This document shows positions 39,774-49,295 of a DNA stretch of 64,000 nt, piece by piece (positions within the stretch are counted from its first letter, which is position 1; each line of letters begins with the position of its first letter). Under the pieces are notes generated by a model, which had not been told where the DNA came from, did no database searches, and was given only the letters and a program-made list of their open reading frames with translations. The stretch is from Hyphomicrobiales bacterium (GTDB lineage: Bacteria > Pseudomonadota > Alphaproteobacteria > Rhizobiales > Rhizobiaceae): NCBI GenBank assembly GCA_900472675.1, contig UCJA01000013.1, forward strand, positions 112,307 to 176,306, in the 5' to 3' direction. The translations under genes and the position numbers were made by a program.

Positions 39774-41417
39774 TCAATTCCCGGCGCTTTCCATGCGGCG
39801 GGTTGTCAGAACCTGTTCCAGCCATCCCAGCTTCATTTCGGGAACAGACTTCAGCAGCAGGTCGGTGTAGTCGTCGAAGGGGGGCGAGAGCGCCTGCGAC
39901 TTCGGCCCGAAGCGGACCAGACGACCGCGATGCATCACGGCGACCGAATCGGCGATTGCACGTACGATAGCGATGTCGTGGGTGATGAAGATGTAGGACA
40001 GCTGCTGCTCTTCCTGCAACTTCATCAACAGCTTGAGAATGCCCTCCGCGACAAGCGGATCGAGCGCCGAGGTCGGTTCATCGCACAGGATGAGTTCCGG
40101 CCGTGCAGCCAGTGCCCGGGCGATTGCCACGCGCTGCTTCTGGCCACCGGAGAGTTCGGCGGGATAACGGTCGACGAAGCCTGTTCCCATCTCGATCTGC
40201 TCGAGCAGTTCCTTGACCCGGGCCGTCTTTGCCGCACCGCGCAGGCCGTCGTAGAAGGTCAGCGGCCGGCCGATGATATCGCGCACCGTCTGGCGCGGGT
40301 TCATGGCGGTGTCTGCCATCTGGTAGATCAGCTGGATGCGGCGGAGTTCATCGCGGCTGCGGTTCTTGAGCGCAGGCGTCAGCGTCTCGCCCTCGAAGGT
40401 GACCTTGCCTTCGCTCGGCGGGAGAAGCCCGGTAATGACGCGGGCAAGCGTCGACTTGCCCGAGCCGGATTCGCCGACGACGGCCAGCGTTTGGCCCTTG
40501 CACAGATGCAGCGACACGTTGTGCAGCACCTTGAAGCCATTAGAATATTGGGCGCTGACATCGTCCACCACCAGCAACGGCCGGCTCTGGTCGGGGGCTT
40601 CCTTGCGCGTCGCCTGGCGCACATTGACCAGTGCGCGGGTGTAGTCCTGCTGCGGCGCCTCGATGATCTGCTGCACGGAGCCGTATTCGACTGTCTTACC
40701 GTGGCGGAGCACCATGATGTCATCGGAGATCTGGGCGACGACCGCGAGATCGTGGGTGATATAGAGCGCGGCCGTATGGGTTTCCTCGATCGCGTGCTTG
40801 ATGGCCGCCAGCACATCGATCTGCGTGGTCACGTCGAGCGCGGTGGTCGGTTCGTCGAAAACGATGAGTTCCGGGCTCGGGCAGAGCGCCATGGCCGTCA
40901 TGGCGCGCTGCAATTGGCCGCCGGAGACCTGGTGTGGAAAGCGTTTCCCGAAGGTTTCGGGATCCGGCAGGCCGAGCACGCGGAACAGATAGAGCGCACG
41001 CTTGAGCGCTTCGTCTTTCGTCATCAAACCATGCTTGACGGAGGCTTCGATCACCTGGTCGCCCAGCTTGTGGGCCGGGTTGAAGGCCGCTGCAGCCGAT
41101 TGGGCCACGTAGCAGACGCGGGCGCCGCGCAGCTTGGCAATTCCGCCCTTGCCGAGCGCGAGAATATTGGTGCCGTTGAGGTTGACCTCGCCACCGGTGA
41201 TTTCGGCACCGCCACGGCCATAGGCCAGCGCCGCCAGACCGATGGTGGACTTGCCGGCACCGGATTCGCCGATCAGGCCAAGCACCTTGCCCTTTTCCAG
41301 GTCGAAGGACACGCCATCAACGATGGTGATGCGCTTCGGCGCCTCACCCGGGGGGTAGCTGGTGGCTTGGATCCTCAGGTCGCGAACTGAGAGGAGGCTT
41401 TTCGAAGGCTCAGGCAT
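39774..41417 (-). CDS. Dual-domain ABC ATP-binding protein of a peptide-type importer
   Basis: A 547-residue fusion of two oligopeptide-transporter ATPases. Domain 1 has Walker A GESGAGKS, a Q-loop region, signature VSGGQLQRAMTAMAL and Walker [15 protein letters not shown]. Domain 2 has Walker A GESGSGKS, signature [15 protein letters not shown] and Walker B LILCDEPTSALDPL. Its start overlaps the DppC-type permease stop by 8 bases. It is the last gene of the receptor-permease-permease-ATPase operon. Confidence 0.93.
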   Translation of the reverse strand: MPEPSKSLLSVRDLRIQATSYPPGEAPKRITIVDGVSFDLEKGKVLGLIGESGAGKSTIGLAALAYGRGGAEITGGEVNLNGTNILALGKGGIAKLRGARVCYVAQSAAAAFNPAHKLGDQVIEASVKHGLMTKDEALKRALYLFRVLGLPDPETFGKRFPHQVSGGQLQRAMTAMALCPSPELIVFDEPTTALDVTTQIDVLAAIKHAIEETHTAALYITHDLAVVAQISDDIMVLRHGKTVEYGSVQQIIEAPQQDYTRALVNVRQATRKEAPDQSRPLLVVDDVSAQYSNGFKVLHNVSLHLCKGQTLAVVGESGSGKSTLARVITGLLPPSEGKVTFEGETLTPALKNRSRDELRRIQLIYQMADTAMNPRQTVRDIIGRPLTFYDGLRGAAKTARVKELLEQIEMGTGFVDRYPAELSGGQKQRVAIARALAARPELILCDEPTSALDPLVAEGILKLLMKLQEEQQLSYIFITHDIAIVRAIADSVAVMHRGRLVRFGPKSQALSPPFDDYTDLLLKSVPEMKLGWLEQVLTTRRMESAGN

Positions 41418-42240
41418 CGCCGCGCCCTCCCTTGAGGCTGGAGGTTCGCTTCAGCAGCCAGTCGACCACCAGGTTCACGCAGATGCAGAGGGCCGCAATT
41501 GCCGTGCCGGGAACCAGCGCCGCGGCAATGCCGAAGATGATGCCGTCCTTGTTGTCCTTGACCATGCCGCCCCAATCCGCTGTCGGCGGCTGGATGCCGA
41601 GGCCGAGGAAGGAAAGGGTGGAGAGGAAAAGAATGGCGAAGGCGAAGCGAAGGCCGAATTCGGCCAGTAGCGGCGAGAGCGTGTTGGGCAGGATTTCCCG
41701 GAAGATGATCCAGGTCGTGCCTTCGCCGCGAAGCCGTGCGGCCTCGACAAATTCCATCACTGCGACATCGAGCGCCACGGCCCGCCCGAGGCGATAGACG
41801 CGGGTCGAGTCCAGCACGGCCATCACAACGATCAGGATCAGGATATGCTGCGGCAGCACCGCCAGCACCACCAGCGCAAAGATCAGCGTCGGGATCGACA
41901 TCATCAGGTCGTTGAAGCGCGAGAAGACGGTGTCGACGAGGCCGCCGGTGACGGCCGCGATAAAGCTCAGCACGATGCCCAGCGAAAAGGAGATGAAGGT
42001 CGCGGCGAAGGCCACGAACAGCGTGGTGCGGGCGCCGAAGATCAGCCGCGACAGGATATCGCGCCCGAGATTGTCGAGGCCGAAGAAGAACCGGGCATCC
42101 GCTTCCTGCCAGACGTCGCCGACCACCTGGGTCTCGCCATAGGGTGCGACCCAGGGCGCGAAGAGGGCGCAGAAAATCGCCAGAAGAATGCCGAAGATGC
42201 CGACCCAGGCGGTCACGGGAATGTCTCTGAGCCTCATCAT
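41410..42240 (-). CDS. ABC transporter permease, DppC type
   Basis: A 276-residue inner-membrane subunit. The first TM segment is AWVGIFGILLAIFCALFAPWVAPYG, followed by GLDNLGRDILSRLIFGARTTLFVAF and the EAA loop (EFVEAARLRGEGTTWIIFREILPNTLSPLLAEFGLRF). Two ATG codons overlap the upstream permease stop (42235-42240). The paired permeases form the channel. Confidence 0.92.
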   Translation of the reverse strand: MMRLRDIPVTAWVGIFGILLAIFCALFAPWVAPYGETQVVGDVWQEADARFFFGLDNLGRDILSRLIFGARTTLFVAFAATFISFSLGIVLSFIAAVTGGLVDTVFSRFNDLMMSIPTLIFALVVLAVLPQHILILIVVMAVLDSTRVYRLGRAVALDVAVMEFVEAARLRGEGTTWIIFREILPNTLSPLLAEFGLRFAFAILFLSTLSFLGLGIQPPTADWGGMVKDNKDGIIFGIAAALVPGTAIAALCICVNLVVDWLLKRTSSLKGGRGDA

Positions 42241-43295
42241 CTCGGGTGCCTCAGGCGCGGGTTGGCGACAATGGCGAGGATATCGGCCACCATGTTGAGG
42301 AGGATGTAGACCGCGGCGAAGATCAGGCCGCAGGCCTGCACCACCGGCATGTCGCGCACGGTGACGGCATCCACCATGTACTGGCCCATGCCGGGATAGA
42401 CAAAGACGACCTCCACCACCACGACGCCCACCACGAGATAGGCGAGGTTGAGGGCAACCACGTTGATGATCGGGGCGAGCGCATTGGGTGCTGCGTGCTT
42501 GACGATCGCCCGCCAGCCGGAAAGACCCTTGAGTTCTGCCGTCTCCATATAGGCCGATGACATGACCGAGAGGATGGCGGCGCGGGTCATGCGCATCATA
42601 TGGGCGAGAACGACAAGCACGAGCGTTGCCGTCGGGAGCGCGATGGTCTTGATGCGCTCTAGAAGGCCCATGTCCTCATAGACGGTGGCCGGAAAGGTGG
42701 CGATGCCGAAGTTGACGGCGAAGTAGAGGATCAGCAGGTAGCCGATGAAGAACTCGGGCAGCGAGATGGCCGCTAGCGACAGGACGTTGATGATCTTGTC
42801 CGGCATCCGGTCGCGGAAATGCACCGACAACATGCCGAGCCCGACGGCCAGCGGTACGGCGATCACCGCCGCAAAGCCTGCGAGAAACAGCGAGTTGCCC
42901 AGCCGCTTGCCGACCTGTTCGGAGACAGAATTTTTGCTGGCCCAGGATGTTCCGAAATCGCCCTGCAGTGCGCCGCCGAGCCAGGACACGTAGCGGCTGA
43001 CCAGGGGTCGGTCGAGCCCAAGCTCCCCGCGGATATTGGCGACCGCCTGGGGCGTTGCCGACTGTCCGAGGTAAGTGCTGGCGAAATCTCCGGGCAGGGC
43101 TTCGACGCCCCCGAAGATCAGGATCGATACGGCAAACAGCAGCAGGATCGACAGCAGCAGGCGCTGGGCGATCAGGGTCAGAAGCGGAAAGCGTGCCTTC
43201 AGCCTGAGGCCGGGCATGCTGGAGGCTTCCGCGGGCTTTATCTCGGTCGGATTGGACGTCTTTGTAGGATTGGACATCTCTGTTGGATTGGACAT
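42237..43295 (-). CDS. ABC transporter permease, DppB type, with repeated N-terminal tail
   Basis: A 352-residue membrane subunit. The start at 43295 gives a cytoplasmic tail with three SNPT repeats, then TM1 (LIAQRLLLSILLLFAVSILIFGG). The DppB features follow: GLDRPLVSRYVSWLGGALQGDFGTSW and the EAA loop (METAELKGLSGWRAIVKHAAPNALAPIINVVALNL). A longer start at 43361 is possible, and neither has a strong ribosome binding site. The repeat-coding DNA is unusual for a permease tail. Confidence 0.9.
   Translation of the reverse strand: MSNPTEMSNPTKTSNPTEIKPAEASSMPGLRLKARFPLLTLIAQRLLLSILLLFAVSILIFGGVEALPGDFASTYLGQSATPQAVANIRGELGLDRPLVSRYVSWLGGALQGDFGTSWASKNSVSEQVGKRLGNSLFLAGFAAVIAVPLAVGLGMLSVHFRDRMPDKIINVLSLAAISLPEFFIGYLLILYFAVNFGIATFPATVYEDMGLLERIKTIALPTATLVLVVLAHMMRMTRAAILSVMSSAYMETAELKGLSGWRAIVKHAAPNALAPIINVVALNLAYLVVGVVVVEVVFVYPGMGQYMVDAVTVRDMPVVQACGLIFAAVYILLNMVADILAIVANPRLRHPR
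43240..43293 (-). repeat. 18-bp tandem repeat encoding the SNPT tail of the permease
   Basis: Three copies of an 18-bp unit with a shared GGATTGGAC half and a variable half run from 43240 to 43293. They keep the frame and code for SNPT-x-x three times at the N-terminus of the DppB-type permease. The copies differ at several bases, so they are not a recent exact expansion. Confidence 0.75.
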
Positions 43296-43328
43296 GGGCA
43301 CATGATCCACCTGTCTGAACGGAGAGAC

Positions 43329-43377
43329 GGACCGCGAAGCATGCTCCGCGGTCCAGTTCATTGGGAGCTATGCTCCC
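43329..43377 (-). repeat. Two intercistronic hairpins between receptor and permease genes
   Basis: GGACCGCG (43329-43336) pairs with CGCGGTCC (43347-43354), and GGGAGC (43363-43368) pairs with GCTCCC (43372-43377). They lie in the 91-base gap after the receptor gene, as in the other importer operon of this window. They may limit permease expression or protect the receptor message. Confidence 0.6.
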
Positions 43378-43386
43378 GTTCAGGCG

Positions 43387-44973
43387 TCAGGCAAGCCAGA
43401 CCCGGCTCGCGACGTAGCCGTTCGACATGTCGTTGCCGATGTCGGTGACGTAGCCGTTCAGCTTCTTGCTGGCGGCGTTCACGAAGTCGTTGAACATGGG
43501 CAGGATGGTGCCGCCCTCGTCGCGGACCAGCATGGCCATCTGGCGGTACATGTCCTTGCGCTTCGTCTCGTCGAGCTCGGCGCGTGCGGAGATCAGGAGC
43601 TTGTCGAAGCCCGCGTTCTTGAAGCGCGTGTCGTTCCAGTCGGCCGTCGAGAGATAGGCGCCCGAATAGAACTGGTCTTGCGTGGCGCGGCTGCCCCAGT
43701 AGGATGCGGAGAAGGGCTGCACGTTCCAGACGTTCGTCCAGTAGCCGTCGCCGGGTTCGCGCTTGATCTCGATCTCGATGCCGGCCTTCTTGGCGCTCTG
43801 CTGGAAGAGCACGGAGGCGTCCACGGCGCCGGGGAAGGCGACTTCGGAGGTGCGCAGCAGCACCGAGCCGCTGTGGCCGGACTTCTTGTAGTGGAAGGCT
43901 GCCTTGTCTGGATCATACTTGCGCTGCTCGATGCCTTGCGGGAAGAGCGCATAGGTGTCGTTGATCGGGAAGTCGTTGCCGACCTTGCCGTAGCCGCCGA
44001 GGATGCGCGTGACCATTTCCTCGCGGTCGATCGCGTATTTCAGAGCCATGCGCAGATCGTTGTTGTCGAACGGCGCCTTGTCGCAATGCATGATGAAGAC
44101 GTAGTGGCCACCGCCGGCGGTGGTCAGAAGCTGGACGGTCGGCGCCTTCTTCAAAAGCGGCACGGTCTTCGGATCGACGCGGTTGATGAAGTGCACCTGA
44201 CCGGACGACAGCGCCGCAATGCGGGCCGTTGCATCGTTCATGGTGACGAGTTCGACCGTATCGACATGGCCGCGGTCGGAGCGCCAGTCGTTGGGGTTCT
44301 TCTCGAAGGTCATGCGAACGCCAGGCTCGAAGCTCTTCACCTTGTAGGGGCCGGTGCCGACGCCTGCGGTCGGCTTGTCGACGCCGCCGCCCGGCTGGAT
44401 GACCAAGTGATAGTCGGTGAAGATGGCCGGCAGGTCGGCATTGCCCGAATCGAGCGTCACGACCAGATCACCGGCCTTGTTTTCGATCGCGGTGATGGAT
44501 TTCAGAACGCCGGCCGCACCGGATTCCGTCTTGCTGTCGCTGTGGCGCTTCAGCGTTGCCACCACGTCGTCGGTGGTCATCTCCTTGCCGTCGTGGAACT
44601 GCACACCCTTGCGGATCTTGAAGGTCCAGATCTTGGCGTCCGGCGAGGGCGACCAGGATTCGGCCAGCGACGGGATGGGCGCGCGCGTGGTCGGATGGGT
44701 TTCCACCAGCGTATCGCCCCAGGTGCGCACGGCGGTGAACATGACCTGCGAGGTGGCCTTGGCCGGATCCATGGAATCGGTTGCTGCGCCGCCTTCGAGG
44801 CCGAGCTTGAGCGCTCCACCCTTCTTGGGAGCCTGTGCCGCGGCGCTGGTCGAGAAAAGCTCTCCGGCTGCCGAAATGGTGACACCGGCTGCAACCGCGC
44901 GGCCCATGAATTCGCGTCGGTTCATGCCGCCGCTCGTGACCTTGCCGGCCAGATATTTGGTGAAATCGTTCAT
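43387..44973 (-). CDS. ABC transporter periplasmic binding protein (family 5), Tat-type signal
   Basis: A 528-residue receptor of the peptide/nickel class. The leader has a twin-arginine motif (MNRREFMGRAVAAG, Arg19-Arg20) and a hydrophobic segment ending near TSAAAQA, so it may be exported folded by the Tat pathway. The mature part shows DSMDPAKATSQVMF, KIRKGVQFHDGKEMTTDDVVATL and AGVGTGPYKVKSFEPG. It starts the importer operon (receptor, DppB, DppC, dual ATPase). The ligand cannot be told from sequence. Confidence 0.92.
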   Translation of the reverse strand: MNDFTKYLAGKVTSGGMNRREFMGRAVAAGVTISAAGELFSTSAAAQAPKKGGALKLGLEGGAATDSMDPAKATSQVMFTAVRTWGDTLVETHPTTRAPIPSLAESWSPSPDAKIWTFKIRKGVQFHDGKEMTTDDVVATLKRHSDSKTESGAAGVLKSITAIENKAGDLVVTLDSGNADLPAIFTDYHLVIQPGGGVDKPTAGVGTGPYKVKSFEPGVRMTFEKNPNDWRSDRGHVDTVELVTMNDATARIAALSSGQVHFINRVDPKTVPLLKKAPTVQLLTTAGGGHYVFIMHCDKAPFDNNDLRMALKYAIDREEMVTRILGGYGKVGNDFPINDTYALFPQGIEQRKYDPDKAAFHYKKSGHSGSVLLRTSEVAFPGAVDASVLFQQSAKKAGIEIEIKREPGDGYWTNVWNVQPFSASYWGSRATQDQFYSGAYLSTADWNDTRFKNAGFDKLLISARAELDETKRKDMYRQMAMLVRDEGGTILPMFNDFVNAASKKLNGYVTDIGNDMSNGYVASRVWLA

Positions 44974-45248
44974 TGCCCTGTTCCCTTATTGTTGTGGTTG
45001 TTTTCTGATCGAGCGCGCCCGGCGGTTTCCTCGTCCGCTCAAACACTGTCCGCTATCGTTGCGGGGATGCCCCGGTTGCCGCCGGTTCTCGTCCTTCCGA
45101 GACGCTCTGTGGCCGCTCGCTGTTCAGCGAAGTCTTACTAAAAAGGCCGTCTTCTTTATCTTTCAAGGATTAGGGGTCGGATCGTCAACAGGGGCTGCAT
45201 CCGAAACGACATAAAGTGATATCGATGCGACGGTTTCAAAATCATCGC

Positions 45249-46562
45249 TCAATCGCGCGCGATCGCATGGAAAAAGCTGCCGCTGACAAGGCCCCGGCGC
45301 CCCCCGGAGGGGCCGATTTCGCGGCCTGCGCCGTCTGCAATCATAGCCAGCGGTTCATCCGTTCCGGGCGACGTGACGCTTGCATAATGGAACTCGTGGC
45401 CGCGCAACATGTCGCCCGCATCGCCCAGTCCGCAGTGCGCCTGCAGGGTCACCCGGCGGTATCCGAGGTTCATCTTGCGCTTGGCAAAACTCGTCCCGTG
45501 CGAGAGGAGGCCGGTCATGGCGTGGGTCACCCCATCGGCATCTTCCAGGGTTTCGCCCAGCACCATGTAGCCGCCGCACTCGCCATGCACCGGCTTGTCG
45601 CGGGCAAATTCGGCGAGCCCCGTCTTGAACGTGTCCGCTGCCGCCAGCTGGCCGGCGTAGAGTTCGGGATAGCCGCCCGGCAGCCAGCAGATATCGCAGT
45701 CCTTCGGCGGGGCCTCATCGGCCAGCGGCGAGAAGGGCAGGAGCTCGGCGCCCATGGCGCGCCACTGCCGCTTCAGGTGCGGATAGAGGAAGGTGAAAGC
45801 GGCATCCTGCGCCAGCGCTATCCTTTGTCCGGGCGGCGGCAGCGCCTTGTCCAGCGATCCGGTCGGCATATGGAAAATTCCGGCGGCGGCATAGATGGCG
45901 TCGAGGTCGAGCGAGCGCTCCATGGTATCCGCCAGACGGTCGATATGGGCGTCCATCTCCGGAAGCTCGCTCGCCTGCACCAGGCCGAGATGGCGTTCGG
46001 GCAGGCTCAGCGTCGGATCGCGCAGCACGGTTCCCACCACCGGCAGGCCGATTGCCTCGATCGCCTCACCGGAGAGTTTCCGGTGCCGCTCGCTGCCGGC
46101 GCGGTTGAGAATGCAGGCCGCAATCCGCACGTCCCGGTCGTAGTGCATGAAGCCGCAGGCGACCGCTGCCGCCGTCTGGCTCTGGCCGGAGACATCCAGC
46201 ACCAGCAGCACCGGGAGGCCGAGAAGGCGGGCAAGGTCCGAGGCTGCCCCGGAGCGGCCGGGTTCGCCGGGGATCCCGTCGAAGAGGCCCATGGCGCTTT
46301 CGATCAGCACGAGGTCGGCATCGGCCGCATGCTCCATCGCCAGATGCCGCAGCAGGTCGGGCGCCATGGCCCAACTGTCGAGATTGAGCCCGGGAAGCCG
46401 CGTGGCGGCCTCGTGAAATCCGGGATCGATGTAGTCCGGGCCGGTCTTGATACCGCGCACCTTGATTCCGCGGCGCTGAAAGGCCCTGAGCAGGCCAATC
46501 GTCACGCTGGTCTTGCCGGATCCGGACCGGGGAGCGCCGATGATGAGCGCGCGGGCGGTCAT
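45249..46562 (-). CDS. cobB: Hydrogenobyrinic acid a,c-diamide synthase CobB
   Basis: This enzyme amidates the a and c side chains of hydrogenobyrinate using glutamine and ATP. The 437-residue protein has an N-terminal dethiobiotin-synthetase-like ATPase (GAPRSGSGKTSVTIGLL) and a C-terminal glutaminase-like domain whose catalytic cysteine is in GECGGYMVLG. The start overlaps the cobA stop by four bases. It ends the minus-strand arm of the cluster. No terminator is evident in the 275 bases between it and the importer operon beyond it. Confidence 0.95.
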   Translation of the reverse strand: MTARALIIGAPRSGSGKTSVTIGLLRAFQRRGIKVRGIKTGPDYIDPGFHEAATRLPGLNLDSWAMAPDLLRHLAMEHAADADLVLIESAMGLFDGIPGEPGRSGAASDLARLLGLPVLLVLDVSGQSQTAAAVACGFMHYDRDVRIAACILNRAGSERHRKLSGEAIEAIGLPVVGTVLRDPTLSLPERHLGLVQASELPEMDAHIDRLADTMERSLDLDAIYAAAGIFHMPTGSLDKALPPPGQRIALAQDAAFTFLYPHLKRQWRAMGAELLPFSPLADEAPPKDCDICWLPGGYPELYAGQLAAADTFKTGLAEFARDKPVHGECGGYMVLGETLEDADGVTHAMTGLLSHGTSFAKRKMNLGYRRVTLQAHCGLGDAGDMLRGHEFHYASVTSPGTDEPLAMIADGAGREIGPSGGRRGLVSGSFFHAIARD

Positions 46563-47344
46563 GCGCTTCTTCCCGACAGGATGGTCTGCATGGAGACGAT
46601 CCGGCCGATCACGACCAGGGCCGGTGCTGCGAAATTCTGGCGCTCCACCTCGGCCTCGACCGTTGCAAGCGTGGCCGTCAGCGAACGCTCCTGGGGCGTG
46701 CTGGCAGCCATCAGCACGGCGACCGGGGTTTCAGGCGAAAGCCCGCCTTCCATCAGCAGGCCGGTGATCGTCCCGATCGTGCTCATGCCCATATAGACCA
46801 CGATCGGTTCGCCGGTTCTGGCGAGCGCTTTCCAGTCGAGGTCATCCGGCATACCGGCGGCATGGCCAGTGGCAAAGGTGATCGAGCGGCTGAGCCCCCG
46901 CATGGTGGCCGGGATGTTCGCACCCGCAAGTGCTGCCAGTGCGGAGGTCATGCCCGGCAGGGCGCGGAAGGGAATGCCGGCCTTGACCAGCGCTTCAGCC
47001 TCTTCGCCGCCACGGCCGAAGATGAAGGGATCGCCGCCCTTGAGCCGCAGCACCCGCTTGCCGGCTTGCGCAAGCTCGATCAGCCTGTCGGTAATATCGC
47101 CCTGCGCAACCGAAGGCCGGCCGCCACGCTTGCCCACGAAAACCAATTCGGTGGTGGCCGCCAGCGACAGGACCGCATCCGAAACCAGCGCGTCATGGAC
47201 GATCACGTCGGCTCGGCCCAGCGCGTCCAGCACCTCCAGGGTGAGGTAACGGGGATGGCCGGGGCCGGCGCCTGCCAGCCAGACATGGCCCGGCTGGAAG
47301 ACGGGTGCGTCGATCAGGGCCTGGAGAGTATCGCTCAGATGCAT
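46559..47344 (-). CDS. cobA: Uroporphyrinogen-III C-methyltransferase CobA
   Basis: This enzyme makes precorrin-2 from uroporphyrinogen III with two SAM-derived methyl groups, the branch point to cobalamin. The 261-residue protein has the SAM-methyltransferase motifs VWLAGAGPGHPRYLTLEVLDAL, VLRLKGGDPFIFGRGGEEAEAL and GIPFRALPGMTSALAA. The ATG at 47344 is preferred to a TTG two codons upstream. It is divergent from cbiD with only about 47 bases between the two starts, where promoters for both directions must fit or be embedded. Confidence 0.95.
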   Translation of the reverse strand: MHLSDTLQALIDAPVFQPGHVWLAGAGPGHPRYLTLEVLDALGRADVIVHDALVSDAVLSLAATTELVFVGKRGGRPSVAQGDITDRLIELAQAGKRVLRLKGGDPFIFGRGGEEAEALVKAGIPFRALPGMTSALAALAGANIPATMRGLSRSITFATGHAAGMPDDLDWKALARTGEPIVVYMGMSTIGTITGLLMEGGLSPETPVAVLMAASTPQERSLTATLATVEAEVERQNFAAPALVVIGRIVSMQTILSGRSA

Positions 47345-47391
47345 ATGCAAACCTTTTGCCGCCCGCGGCCGGGCAAGCTATAGAAACCACC

Positions 47392-48537
47392 ATGGATGCG
47401 GCGATCGAGACAGAAAGCAAGAGTTTGCGCCGTGGCTGGACCACGGGGACCTGCGCTGCGGCGGCCTCCAAGGCTGCCTGCCTCGCGCTTCTCTCGGGCG
47501 AATTTCCGGCCATGGTCGCGGTGACCCTGCCGGGCGGCCAGCGGCCCGAATTCGTGCTCGCCATTGAAGAGGCCGGTGATGGATTTGCCAAGGCCGGCAT
47601 CATCAAGGACGCCGGCGACGATCCCGACGTCACCCATGGCGCGCTGATCATGAGCTGCGTGCGGCGCGGCGCACCCGGGAGCGGCATCGTCTACAAGGCG
47701 GGACGCGGTGTCGGCACGGTGACCCGCCCGGGCCTTCCCTTGCCGCCCGGCGAACCAGCCATCAATCCCATGCCTCGCAAGATGATTGCCCAGGCGATTG
47801 CCGAAGTGGCCGGGCCGGAGGGCGATTTCGAGGTGGAGATCTCGGTCGCCGATGGCGAGAAGCTCGCCGAAAAGACGCTGAATGGACGGCTTGGCATCGT
47901 CGGCGGCCTGTCGATCCTCGGCACGACGGGTATCGTCATTCCGTTTTCCTGTGCGGCCTGGATTCATTCCATATGGCGCGGCATCGATGTGGCCCGGGCT
48001 GCCGGTCTTCCGCATGTGGCCGGCTCCACCGGCAGCACCACGGAACTGGCGGTCGCCGATCATCATGGCCTGCCGGAGATCGCGCTGATCGACATGGGTG
48101 ATTTCGTCGGCGGCATGCTCAAATACCTGCGTGACCATCCGCTGCCCAAGGTCACGGTCGCCGGCGGCGTCGCCAAGATGACCAAGCTCGCCCAGGGCAT
48201 GCTGGACGTCCATTCCAAGCGTGGCCTGGCCGATCTGGAGGCGCTGGCCAGACTGGCGGAAGAGGCCGGAGCGGAAGCGCATGTGGTCCAGAAGATCGCT
48301 GCCGCCAATACCGTGATGGAGGCCTTTACGCTGGCTGGGGAGAATGGCCTGGCGCTGGGGGACAGGGTCGCGGCGCTCGCCTGGCGGACGGCGGCCAAGG
48401 TGCTGTCGGACCCTCACATCGCGCTTGAGATCCTGGTCTTCGACCGGAAGGGCAAGCTCATCGGCCGCACCGAATTTACGCCCTCCAGTCATTCGGATCC
48501 CTTGGCCTCTCCGCTGGCTTCGTCCGAGACCATCTGA
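47392..48537 (+). CDS. cbiD: Cobalt-precorrin-5B C1-methyltransferase CbiD
   Basis: This enzyme methylates C-1 in the corrin ring. The 381-residue protein has the signature start [19 protein letters not shown] and the central region [18 protein letters not shown], then [11 protein letters not shown]. In the classical aerobic pathway CobF does this step; in many alphaproteobacteria CbiD stands in. It is the only plus-strand gene in this stretch and overlaps the 3' end of cobM by 49 bases in convergent orientation. Confidence 0.95.
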   Translation: MDAAIETESKSLRRGWTTGTCAAAASKAACLALLSGEFPAMVAVTLPGGQRPEFVLAIEEAGDGFAKAGIIKDAGDDPDVTHGALIMSCVRRGAPGSGIVYKAGRGVGTVTRPGLPLPPGEPAINPMPRKMIAQAIAEVAGPEGDFEVEISVADGEKLAEKTLNGRLGIVGGLSILGTTGIVIPFSCAAWIHSIWRGIDVARAAGLPHVAGSTGSTTELAVADHHGLPEIALIDMGDFVGGMLKYLRDHPLPKVTVAGGVAKMTKLAQGMLDVHSKRGLADLEALARLAEEAGAEAHVVQKIAAANTVMEAFTLAGENGLALGDRVAALAWRTAAKVLSDPHIALEILVFDRKGKLIGRTEFTPSSHSDPLASPLASSETI

Positions 48538-49295
48538 TCCCAGCCGGGACGGAAGCGGCGAACATAGTCGGCGTTATACAGCTGGCTTTCCACGAAATCC
48601 GACGACCCAAGTCCTTTGCCGACGAAGATCAACGCTGTGCGCTCGACAGGCTCTTCCGCCAGCGCCGCCTCGATCGTTGCCAGTGTGCCGCGGATGATCC
48701 GCTCTTCCGGCCAGGAGGCGCGCACGACGATTGCCACCGGGCAGTCCGCCCCGTAGAGCGGCGTCAGTTCCTCGACAATCCGGCCGATCGCCTGAATGGC
48801 CAGATGGATTGCCAGCGTTGCACCTGTCGCGCCGAAGGCTGCGAGCGTTTCTCCCTCGGGCATTTTCGAGGCGCGGCCGGAGACGCGGGTCAGCACCAGG
48901 CTTTGGGCGACCTCGGGTATCGTCAGTTCGCGCCGAAGCGCTGCGGCAGCGGCCGCAAAGGAGGGGACGCCGGGCGTCATCGTGTAGTCGATGCCATGTT
49001 TTTCCAGCCGACGGATCTGTTCGGCGACCGCGCTCCAGACCGAGAGATCGCCCGAATGCAGCCGCGCCACGTCCTGGCCGGCCCTGTGCGCAGCCAGATA
49101 TTCCGCTTCAATGTCATCAAGCGAGAGCGAGCCTGTGTCGACGATGCGGGCATCCGGCCGGCAGTAGTCCAGCAGTTCCTTCGGCATGATCGAGCCGGCA
49201 TAGAGGCAGACCGGCGCGCGGGCGAGGATATCGCGGCCTCGGACGGTGATGAGGTCTGCGGCTCCGGGGCCGGCTCCGATAAAGTGAACGGTCAT
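48489..49295 (-). CDS. cobM: Precorrin-4 C11-methyltransferase CobM
   Basis: A SAM methyltransferase that adds the C-11 methyl group to precorrin-4. The 268-residue protein has [16 protein letters not shown] near the start, the [18 protein letters not shown] motif and [17 protein letters not shown], all matching CobM. The start overlaps the cobE stop by four bases. The final 49 bases of the gene are shared, on the opposite strand, with cbiD. Confidence 0.95.
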   Translation of the reverse strand: MTVHFIGAGPGAADLITVRGRDILARAPVCLYAGSIMPKELLDYCRPDARIVDTGSLSLDDIEAEYLAAHRAGQDVARLHSGDLSVWSAVAEQIRRLEKHGIDYTMTPGVPSFAAAAAALRRELTIPEVAQSLVLTRVSGRASKMPEGETLAAFGATGATLAIHLAIQAIGRIVEELTPLYGADCPVAIVVRASWPEERIIRGTLATIEAALAEEPVERTALIFVGKGLGSSDFVESQLYNADYVRRFRPGWDQMVSDEASGEAKGSE

